From: an uncultured Dialister sp.
GTDB taxonomy: Bacteria > Bacillota > Negativicutes > Veillonellales > Dialisteraceae
Reading direction: 5' to 3'
Assembly: GCA_900545785.1 (NCBI GenBank)
Contig: URAA01000036.1
Coordinates: 1 to 12,180, forward strand
Length of the DNA stretch: 12,180 bases
Below the pieces are notes generated by a model that saw only the letters and a program-made list of their open reading frames with translations, had not been told where the DNA came from and searched no databases. A program made the translations under genes and the position numbers. Of the stretch, positions 7,381 to 12,180 are shown one piece after another. Within the stretch, counting starts at the first letter, position 1. The number at the start of each line of letters is the position of its first letter.

Positions 7381-7403
7381 ATCGGAAAACTTCCGATTTT
7401 TTT
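7381..7403 (+). terminator. Second, tandem plus-strand terminator
   Basis: Directly after the first, ATCGGAA and TTCCGAT form a 7-bp stem around AAC, followed by TTTTTT. On the minus strand it is followed by A residues, so it does not serve the GNAT gene. Confidence 0.7.
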
Positions 7404-7432
7404 GCAAAAATGGAAATACATTCGGCAGGAAT

Positions 7433-7930
7433 TCAATCTTTTGCGGTATCAAAAGTCAGTCTCATCTGATACCACGTTACATTTCCATGAACCGATTCCG
7501 ATTTCCCTTCATTCTTAAATCCCAGTTTCCCGTAATAACGGATCAGCCCGTCTTTGCAGGTCAATACAAGACCTTTCCTGCCTTCCGCTTTTGCTTCGGC
7601 AATGACTCGGCGCAGCAAAATTTCCGCATATCCTTTTTTACGATGAGACGGAATGGTATTCACTCCGAAAATCATCTGCCATTTTCCTTTTTCATTATGC
7701 ATGTCTGCTTTCTCGTACATTCTGTCGGTCAAATCTTTTTCATCGGTCACCATGCCGTCCACAAAAGAAATCAGATTTCCATCTTCAAAGATAAGCCAAA
7801 AATGATTGCCGTAACAGGAAAGCCGGTCACGAAATAATTCTTTCGTCGCCGCCTCTGCCACAGGAAAGCACTCCGCTTCCACAGAAGCTATCTCATCCAA
7901 ATCTGCCATCGTTGCCGTTCTTATTTCCAT
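7433..7930 (-). CDS. GNAT-family N-acetyltransferase
   Basis: A 165-residue protein of normal length. The acetyl-CoA pyrophosphate-binding motif A is RKKGYA at residues 97-102, preceded by the beta-4 strand (WQMIFGVNTIPSH). The ending YYGKLGFKNEG is the typical motif B region. The N-terminal IRTATMADLDEIASVEAECFP and the ESVHGNVTWYQM ending resemble AANAT-like GNATs that acetylate small amines, but the substrate is not determined. The ribosome binding site is weak (GTGAG). It lies 127 bases downstream of lysS beyond that gene's terminator, so it is probably transcribed alone. No clear terminator of its own is seen on the minus strand before the LRAT gene end. Confidence 0.88.
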   Translation of the reverse strand: MEIRTATMADLDEIASVEAECFPVAEAATKELFRDRLSCYGNHFWLIFEDGNLISFVDGMVTDEKDLTDRMYEKADMHNEKGKWQMIFGVNTIPSHRKKGYAEILLRRVIAEAKAEGRKGLVLTCKDGLIRYYGKLGFKNEGKSESVHGNVTWYQMRLTFDTAKD

Positions 7931-8000
7931 AATATTCTCACACTTTTCTATTTACTTAAGATCCCCGGTTTCCTATGAATCATGCCATTATTTCCTACAT

Positions 8001-8040
8001 AAAAAGCCGCTCTGCAGATATTTTACAGAAGCGGCTTTTT
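8001..8040 (-). terminator. Rho-independent terminator of greA-lysS
   Basis: A stem of AAAAAGCCGC with GCGGCTTTTT, extended by CTG/CAG across a bulge, ends 18 bases after the lysS stop. On the minus strand GCGGC runs into TTTTT. Confidence 0.82.
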
Positions 8041-8057
8041 CTACGTACATCTGAAAA

Positions 8058-9965
8058 TTAATATAATTTGGCTCCCGCCGGAATATGATTATCCACCATG
8101 AGCAAATGCAGCTTTTCCTGTCCTTCTTCTTCATGGATGGCAGACAGAAGCATGCCGCAGGAGTCGATTCCCATCATCTTTCTCGGCGGAAGATTGACGA
8201 TGGCAATAACTGTTTTGCCTACCAGTTCTTCTGGTTCATAAAATGCATGGATGCCGCTTAAAATGGTGCGATCCGTTCCCGTTCCGTCATCAAGGGTGAA
8301 CTGAAGAAGCTTTTTGCTCTTAGGTACTGCTATGCAATCTTTGACTTTTACGGCTCTGAAATCGGATTTGCTGAAAGTTTCAAAATCGACAAATTCTTCA
8401 AAAAGCGGTTCAATCTTCACTTTTGAAAAATCAATTTTTTCCGGTTCCGGTTTCGCTTCCTCAGTCATCGGCATCTCATCGTTTTGAACTTCTTCTCCCC
8501 CTTCCGGTTTCATGGCAGGGAACAAAAGTACATCCCGAATGCTGGAGGAATCCGTCATGAGCATAAATAATCTGTCCAGTCCGATTCCCAGTCCTCCTGT
8601 CGGCGGCATACCGTATTCCAGCGCCGTTAAGAAATCTTCATCGATGGGATGAGCTTCTTCATCGCCGTGTTCTCTTTCTTTCACCTGCATTTCGAAACGG
8701 GATCTTTGATCAAGAGGGTCGTTCAATTCGGAAAAGCCGTTTGCAAGTTCTCTTCCGTAAATATAGGATTCAAAACGGATGGTGTATCTCGGATCGTCCG
8801 GATCAATCTTTGAAAGAGGCGATACTTCCACCGGATGGCGGGTGATATGCACAGGCTGGATTAAATGTTTTTCTACATATTCATCAAATACGGCAGAGAG
8901 AAGTTTGCCGAATCCGTCAAATTCACCGTATTCCACATGAAGTTTATCGCAAATAGCTCTGGCTTCTTCCACTGTCCGGCAAGCATCAAAGTCTTCTCCG
9001 GTATATTTTTTCACTGCTTCCGCCATGGTAAGTCTCGGCCAAGGTGCTTTGACATCGATTTCCGTATCTTCATAAGTGAATTTGGTCGTTCCGTAAGACG
9101 CCATCGCACAAGCCGTTACGATCTGTTCCGTCTGATCGATCACATCTTCGATATCTCCATAGGCTTGGTATGTTTCGATGGAAGTAAATTCCGGATTATG
9201 CCGTGTATCCATTCCTTCATTGCGGAAATTGCGGGTGATTTCAAAAATTCTTTCATAACCGCCCACAAGAAGCCTTTTTAAATAAAGCTCCGGTGCAATG
9301 CGCATGTACATGGTCATGTTCAGTGCATTGAAGTGCGTAACAAAAGGCTTCGCATTGGCTCCGCCGTAAAGAGGCTGCAGCACCGGCGTTTCCACTTCCA
9401 AAAAGCCGTGATCCGTATACCAGTTGCGGATGGCCTGAAGCATTCTTGCTCTTTTTACGAAAGTGGTCCGTACTTCCGGATTTGAAATCAAATCCAAATA
9501 TCTCTGGCGGTATCTCTGCTCTACATCAGTCAGCCCGTGCCACTTCTCGGGAAGAGGGCGGAGCGCCTTGGAAAGCATTTTGAAGGAGAGGACACGGACG
9601 GTTACTTCTCCGGTATGGGTGGTAAATACCGTACCTTCCACACCCAGAATATCTCCCATATCCACTAATTTAAAAAGGTCCCATTCTTTTTCATCAATCG
9701 TATCTTTACGAAAATATAGCTGAATATCGCCTTTTTCATCACGAAGTTTGCAAAAAGCCGTCTTTCCGTGTCCGCGGATAATCATAATGCGTCCTGCCAG
9801 TTTTACATGCTCTTCACTCTGTTCCAATGCTTCCGCATGAGCCAAAATATCGCTGCTGTGGTGTGTGCAATCAAAACGTCCGCCGTAAGGTGCAAAACCC
9901 AGCTCTGCGATTTTTTCAAGCTTGCTTCGGCGAATCAGCATTTGATCGTTTAGTTTTTCTGCCAT
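8058..9965 (-). CDS. lysS: Class II lysyl-tRNA synthetase with C-terminal tRNA-binding domain
   Basis: A 635-residue protein that charges tRNA-Lys in the cytoplasm. Residues about 55-130 are the anticodon-binding OB fold (VKLAGRIMIIRGHGK). The class II catalytic core follows, with motif 2 at about 237-264 (YERIFEITRNFRNEG, RHNPEFT) and motif 3 at 457-480 (GGLGIGLDRLFML). A usual LysRS ends near residue 490, after RDVLLFPAMKP. Here an acidic, proline-containing linker (about 488-515) leads to a second OB fold at about 531-635 of the EMAPII/Trbp111 type (FRAVKVKDCIAVPKSKKLL, TILSGIHAFYEPEELVGK, PRKMMGIDSCGMLL), the domain normally seen at the C-terminus of MetRS. The fusion is in one uninterrupted frame. 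The start has AAGGGG six bases upstream. greA ends 39 bases upstream and no strong terminator intervenes, so greA-lysS is probably one transcript. Confidence 0.97.
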   Translation of the reverse strand: MAEKLNDQMLIRRSKLEKIAELGFAPYGGRFDCTHHSSDILAHAEALEQSEEHVKLAGRIMIIRGHGKTAFCKLRDEKGDIQLYFRKDTIDEKEWDLFKLVDMGDILGVEGTVFTTHTGEVTVRVLSFKMLSKALRPLPEKWHGLTDVEQRYRQRYLDLISNPEVRTTFVKRARMLQAIRNWYTDHGFLEVETPVLQPLYGGANAKPFVTHFNALNMTMYMRIAPELYLKRLLVGGYERIFEITRNFRNEGMDTRHNPEFTSIETYQAYGDIEDVIDQTEQIVTACAMASYGTTKFTYEDTEIDVKAPWPRLTMAEAVKKYTGEDFDACRTVEEARAICDKLHVEYGEFDGFGKLLSAVFDEYVEKHLIQPVHITRHPVEVSPLSKIDPDDPRYTIRFESYIYGRELANGFSELNDPLDQRSRFEMQVKEREHGDEEAHPIDEDFLTALEYGMPPTGGLGIGLDRLFMLMTDSSSIRDVLLFPAMKPEGGEEVQNDEMPMTEEAKPEPEKIDFSKVKIEPLFEEFVDFETFSKSDFRAVKVKDCIAVPKSKKLLQFTLDDGTGTDRTILSGIHAFYEPEELVGKTVIAIVNLPPRKMMGIDSCGMLLSAIHEEEGQEKLHLLMVDNHIPAGAKLY

Positions 9966-10004
9966 CTTTATCCCCTTATTATATATATTACTTATATGAT
10001 TTTA

Positions 10005-10484
10005 TTATTTGATTTTCACTATTTTATACTTGATGATTCCCGACGGCGAATCGGATTCTACCATATCTCCCGCCTTAGCACCCATCAAAGCACGTCCCAC
10101 CGGAGATTCATTGGATATTTTTCCTTCAAACGGATCCGACTCCGTACTTCCCACGATGGTGACTGTTTCTTCCGTTTTATCGCTTATATCCTGGATAACC
10201 ACGGTAGAGCCCAAATCGACGCGGTTCCGTTTTCCTTTTTTCTTGCTGTCGATGACTTCTGCCGTTCTGATCTGTTGTTCCAGTTCTTTAATGCGTCCTT
10301 CCACAAAAGACTGCTGGTTTTTTGCATCATCATACTCGGAGTTTTCCGAAAGGTCGCCCATTGCAATGGCTTCTTTCAATCGTTGTGCCACTTCTCCCCG
10401 AGTGACGGTACGAAGTTCGTCCAGTTCTTTCTCTAATTTTTCAAGGCCTTCTTTAGTAATCAGCGTGCGCTGTAATTCTGCCAT
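10005..10484 (-). CDS. greA: Transcription elongation factor GreA
   Basis: A 159-residue protein of normal length. It enters the RNA polymerase secondary channel and stimulates transcript cleavage to rescue backtracked complexes. The N-terminal coiled coil (about 10-76) carries the tip motif GDLSENSEYDDAK, with acidic D44 and E47 corresponding to the catalytic-tip residues of E. coli GreA. The C-terminal FKBP-like domain has the characteristic SPVGRALMGAKAGD. AAAGGAG precedes the ATG at a good distance. It is first in a probable greA-lysS operon, an arrangement common in Firmicutes. Confidence 0.97.
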   Translation of the reverse strand: MAELQRTLITKEGLEKLEKELDELRTVTRGEVAQRLKEAIAMGDLSENSEYDDAKNQQSFVEGRIKELEQQIRTAEVIDSKKKGKRNRVDLGSTVVIQDISDKTEETVTIVGSTESDPFEGKISNESPVGRALMGAKAGDMVESDSPSGIIKYKIVKIK

Positions 10485-10537
10485 GACATTTGCTCCTTTT
10501 TTATACTTTATTGATAATCTTCTCAGGTTATTAATAT

Positions 10538-10565
10538 ATTATACACTACCGGTCATGATTTACAA
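10538..10565 (-). promoter_or_regulatory. Promoter of greA-lysS
   Basis: On the minus strand, TTGTAA (10565-10560) and TATAAT (10543-10538) are 16 bases apart. The -10 is perfect and the -35 matches four of six. The start near 10531 leaves a leader of about 47 bases. Confidence 0.7.
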
Positions 10566-10697
10566 CAGATTCCGCATTGAGCAGGGCTTTTTCTTCCGTT
10601 CTCCCCGTTTTTCCAATCCGAAAGAAATTCTTTTTCTTTTTTCTTTCTTTGGTCAAATAAATTTTGACTCTTCTTATTTCTATGGAAAATAATTTTT

Positions 10698-10743
10698 AAA
10701 AGGGGCATTTTCTTCCGTCGCCGTGATGTTTTTGCCCGCTTTT
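10698..10743 (+). terminator. Terminator-like stem in the spacer
   Basis: AAAAG-GGGCA (10698-10707) pairs with TGCCC and, past a bulged G, CTTTT (10733-10743). A T run partly forms the stem on the plus strand. No plus-strand gene precedes it, so either it has another role or a small plus-strand RNA ends here. Weak. Confidence 0.25.
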
Positions 10744-10766
10744 TATTTATAAAAAATTTTTTTATT

Positions 10767-10796
10767 ATTGATAAGAATTTTTATTGAATTATCAAT
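10767..10796. repeat. Inverted repeat ATTGATAA/TTATCAAT
   Basis: Perfect 8-bp arms are separated by 14 bases in very AT-rich DNA. It could be a regulator site, but the arms are too far apart for a standard Fur box, and AT-rich sequence makes chance matches likely. Confidence 0.35.
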
Positions 10797-10966
10797 TAAA
10801 AGGAGTTTTTCTCATTTACAAAATAATTTTTGCCGTCTTGAGGCGATATGGGGGCAAAAAGGGGGTTTTGGGGATTTTTCAGCCTGATAGCAAATATTCA
10901 TTCTTTTTTACATTTGCATTTTAATTCATTTTTATAAATATTTATTCTATCTTGTTTTTCGTTTTT

Positions 10967-11045
10967 TACCCCCTGAAAATCCGAAATGCACGATAAAAAG
11001 GCACTTATCAACTTCTCCTGTTTGTACCCCCGAAAAACCAGAATG
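10967..11045. repeat. Pair of imperfect direct repeats beginning TACCCCC
   Basis: Copy 1 (10967-10988) and copy 2 (11025-11045) share the pattern TACCCCC, GAAAA, then CC and GAATG or GAAATG, with 58 bases between their starts. A related sequence in inverse orientation (GGGG, ATTTTTCAG) lies at 10861-10882. Function is unknown; they are upstream of the potE promoter. Confidence 0.5.
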
Positions 11046-11186
11046 TATCATGATGGATCATTCCAATCCATGGCAAAATCCGATAGGATATCTTTTTCTC
11101 TATTTATCTCCATTTTTCTTTTTTCTCCTTGAAAGTTCTCAAAAGTCCTCAGGGATAAAAAACATAAAAAATTTTGAAATTCATGC

Positions 11187-11215
11187 TTGTACTTCTTGTC
11201 AAACTGTGTTATATT
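11187..11215 (+). promoter_or_regulatory. Candidate promoter for the potE leader transcript
   Basis: TTGTAC (11187-11192, three of six to the -35 consensus) and TATATT (11210-11215, five of six to -10) are 17 bases apart. TG at 11207-11208 makes an extended -10. Transcription would begin near 11222, giving a leader of roughly 215 bases before potE. Confidence 0.5.
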
Positions 11216-11283
11216 TCATTCAGCAAAAATAATTCGCGCCCTGCATAATCTGCAGTTGAGCTGCGAAACACTTTCTAAAGTGT

Positions 11284-11319
11284 ATGGTTTTCTTTTTTCC
11301 CCTGTTTCTTTCACCATAA
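11284..11319 (+). CDS. Possible leader ORF 1 (11 codons)
   Basis: ATG to TAA encodes MVFFFPLFLSP, ending in Pro just before the stop. Only a weak AAAG lies upstream (and within the preceding hairpin). Its sequence is the pyrimidine tract that could pair either with 11321-11334 or with the potE ribosome binding site, so translation would alter the leader fold. A terminal Pro-stop recalls arrest peptides such as TnaC. Chance occurrence cannot be excluded. Confidence 0.25.
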   Translation: MVFFFPLFLSP

Positions 11320-11328
11320 CGAAAGCAA

Positions 11329-11421
11329 ATGGGGTTTGCGTATGCTTTGAGGCATCGAAGCATTCCGGTGAAAGTCCGGACAACTATTCCCCCATTCCGA
11401 CATGTTCGGAAATTGGCCTGA
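11329..11421 (+). CDS. Possible leader ORF 2, 30-residue basic peptide
   Basis: It lies in the same frame as leader ORF 1, nine bases after its stop. The peptide is strongly basic (six Arg, two Lys, two His; for example ALRHRSIPVKVR and FRHVRK) and ends LA before TGA at 11419-11421. That stop directly precedes the potE ribosome binding site. The upstream GAAAG is a poor Shine-Dalgarno sequence, so translation would be weak or by re-initiation. E. coli speF-potE is preceded by a 34-residue basic peptide, SpeFL, that senses ornithine on the ribosome; composition and position are alike, but I cannot align a shared sensor motif with confidence. The strong hairpins in the same stretch could equally mean that it is structural RNA. 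Confidence 0.35.
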   Translation: MGFAYALRHRSIPVKVRTTIPPFRHVRKLA

Positions 11422-11437
11422 GAAAGAAGGGATTATC

Positions 11438-12180
11438 TTGTCTGATAACAGAAAAATGGGAGTGGTACAACTTACCACCGTCACTGCCATCAATATGATG
11501 GGCTCAGGAATTATTCTTCTTCCTGCAAAACTTGCCGAAATCGGTACCGTTTCAATTTTTGCCTGGATTCTCGCCTCCATCGGCGCCACCATTCTTGCTT
11601 ACGCTTTTGCCAAATGCGGCATGTACAGCAAAAAAGTGGGCGGCATGGGCGGCTATGCAGAATACCGCTTCGGCAAAATCGGAAACTTCATTTCTAACTA
11701 CTCGTACACAATTTCTCTGATCATCGCTAATGTAGCTATTGCAACCGGCGTTGTAAGCTATGTTTCCTATGTATTCGGATTTGATCTTTCTCCTATTGAG
11801 GTATGTCTTGCTACCATTGCAACTCTTTGCCTTGCTGCAACCATCAGCCTGGTAGGACCGAAAAAATTCGGAAAATTCACCACTTTCGGAATTCTCTGCG
11901 TTTGTCTCCCCGTGCTCGGGCTCCTTGTCTTCGGCTGGAACGATTTCAGCTTTGAAACTTACAAGGCCGCTTGGAACCCCACCGATGCACCTTTCTACCT
12001 GACAATGCGTGATTCCATCGCTGTCATTCTTTGGGCATTCCTCGGTCTGGAAACGGCTTGCGCTAATTCCGACACCGTAGAAAATCCGGAAAAGAATGTT
12101 CCCATTGCCGTTATGGCAGGCACTCTTCTTGCCGGCTTCTGCTACACCACTTCCACCGCTATCATCGGAGGTATCGTTCC
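11438..12180 (+). CDS. potE: PotE-type putrescine/ornithine antiporter, 3' end missing
   Basis: 247 codons are present; the gene runs off the right edge. It belongs to the APC amino acid/polyamine antiporter family and is very like E. coli PotE by memory: KMGVVQLTTV then NMMGSGIILLPAKLAEIGT near the N-terminus (the helix 1 substrate-site GSG motif), FAKCGMYSKKVGGMGGYAEYRFGK, and LWAFLGLETACANSDTVENPEKNVPIAV, each with a close E. coli counterpart. PotE takes up putrescine or exchanges it for ornithine at the inner membrane, usually with ornithine decarboxylase SpeF. Five or six hydrophobic helices are visible in this part. The start is TTG at 11438, six codons before an ATG at 11456; AGAAAGAAGGG stands at the right distance from the TTG, and the N-terminal length then fits the family. 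A decarboxylase gene may follow outside the window. Confidence 0.9.
   Translation, partial: MSDNRKMGVVQLTTVTAINMMGSGIILLPAKLAEIGTVSIFAWILASIGATILAYAFAKCGMYSKKVGGMGGYAEYRFGKIGNFISNYSYTISLIIANVAIATGVVSYVSYVFGFDLSPIEVCLATIATLCLAATISLVGPKKFGKFTTFGILCVCLPVLGLLVFGWNDFSFETYKAAWNPTDAPFYLTMRDSIAVILWAFLGLETACANSDTVENPEKNVPIAVMAGTLLAGFCYTTSTAIIGGIV

Larger units (their letters stand above)
10566..11186. other. AT-rich spacer without a credible gene
   Basis: About 620 bases with no ORF that has both a ribosome binding site and protein-like composition. It is rich in A/T tracts but broken by runs of G (10850-10854, 10861-10865, 10870-10873) and of C (10969-10973, 11027-11031). It holds several inverted repeats: GGGCA/TGCCC with flanking AAAAG/CTTTT (10698-10743), ATTGATAA/TTATCAAT (10767-10796), TTTTTGCC/GGCAAAAA (10827-10860), GCAAAT/ATTTGC (10890-10917) and ATGGAT/ATCCAT (11053-11071). 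An AAAAGGAG at about 10799-10805 is not followed by a start codon. I recognise no RNA family here. Confidence 0.6.
11222..11437 (+). promoter_or_regulatory. Structured potE leader RNA, candidate cis-regulatory switch
   Basis: Six local hairpins can be drawn: CTGCA/TGCAG (11241-11255), ACACTT/AAGTGT (11268-11283), CCCC..CTTTC/GAAAG..GGGG (11299-11334), ATGCTTTGA/TCGAAGCAT with GGCA loop (11342-11363), TCCGG/CCGGA with TGAAAGT loop (11364-11380) and TTCCGA/TCGGAA (11395-11411). The GGGG tract can instead join AATGGGG (11328-11334) to CCCCATT (11390-11396), closing a junction over the fourth and fifth hairpins. TTCTTTC (11306-11312) is complementary to GAAAGAA (11422-11428), part of the potE ribosome binding site. 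No hairpin is followed by a T run, so control at translation rather than termination is the better guess. I match it to no known riboswitch class; its position before an ornithine/putrescine antiporter suggests polyamine or ornithine sensing, which is inference. Confidence 0.5.

Noticed and set aside
7381..7403. Terminator for the GNAT gene on the minus strand
   Set aside because: On the minus strand the stem is followed by A residues, not T, so it works only for the plus strand.
10009..10692. Long plus-strand ORF opposite greA
   Set aside because: It is a frame shadow of greA and its upstream region, Ser/Phe-rich and without a ribosome binding site.
10767..10796. Fur box
   Set aside because: The GATAA/TTATC arms are separated by 14 bases, unlike the 7-1-7 arrangement, and the surroundings are nearly all A/T.
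10850..10873. G-quadruplex
   Set aside because: Only three runs of four or more G are present. A fourth run would have to be GG, so only a weak two-layer form is possible.
11050..11232. 60-codon ORF on the plus strand in the spacer
   Set aside because: It has no ribosome binding site, it has low-complexity Phe/Leu runs from T-rich DNA, and it runs through the candidate potE promoter.
11364..11393. Cobalamin-riboswitch-like element: CCGGTGAAAGTCCGG preceded by a hairpin
   Set aside because: The stem-loop recalls the conserved GGTG..AA.TCC part, but the GGGAA element before it, the CCCGC-ACTGT segment and the B12 box (CAGGAGACC-like) are absent, and the gene downstream is not cobalamin related.

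Overview
The window reads as a typical stretch of low-to-moderate-GC bacterial chromosome. Gene content and order (HAD phosphatase-rapZ-yvcK, greA-lysS, truA, an M18 aminopeptidase), AGGAGG-type ribosome binding sites and small exported proteins suggest Firmicutes in the broad sense. The membrane-anchored YvcK and a PotE close to the E. coli type would suit the Negativicutes (Veillonella/Dialister/Megasphaera relatives). That lineage call is inference from remembered protein character, not from a search.

Layout. (1) 1-2700, minus strand: a tight operon of a Cof-type HAD phosphatase, rapZ and a yvcK/glmR that runs off the left edge. (2) 2705-3546, minus: truA with a clear sigma-A-type promoter and a terminator. 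(3) 3577-5338, plus: a small exported protein of unknown function followed two bases later by an M18 aminopeptidase, closed by a bidirectional terminator. (4) 5346-7403: an exported protein of unknown function (minus) diverges from a TetR-family regulator and a membrane-linked LRAT-like cysteine enzyme (plus), with a palindrome over the minus-strand promoter that may be the TetR operator; two tandem terminators follow. (5) 7433-10565, minus: a GNAT acetyltransferase, then greA-lysS from a recognisable promoter; this LysRS carries an extra C-terminal tRNA-binding (EMAPII/Trbp111-like) domain. (6) 10566-11437: about 870 bases without a conventional gene. (7) 11438-end, plus: a partial potE (putrescine/ornithine antiporter) that starts with TTG.

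The best candidate for something undescribed is the leader of potE (about 11222-11437). It follows a plausible extended -10 promoter and contains six short stem-loops. It offers mutually exclusive long-range pairings of one GGGG tract. A pyrimidine tract in it can pair with the potE Shine-Dalgarno sequence. Two in-frame short ORFs lie in it, the second a 30-residue basic peptide whose stop abuts the potE ribosome binding site. I match it to no riboswitch class that I know. By analogy with the E. coli speF-potE operon, where an ornithine-sensing leader peptide controls expression, this may be an ornithine/polyamine-responsive RNA or arrest-peptide switch. That function is inference; the pairings and ORFs are visible in the sequence.
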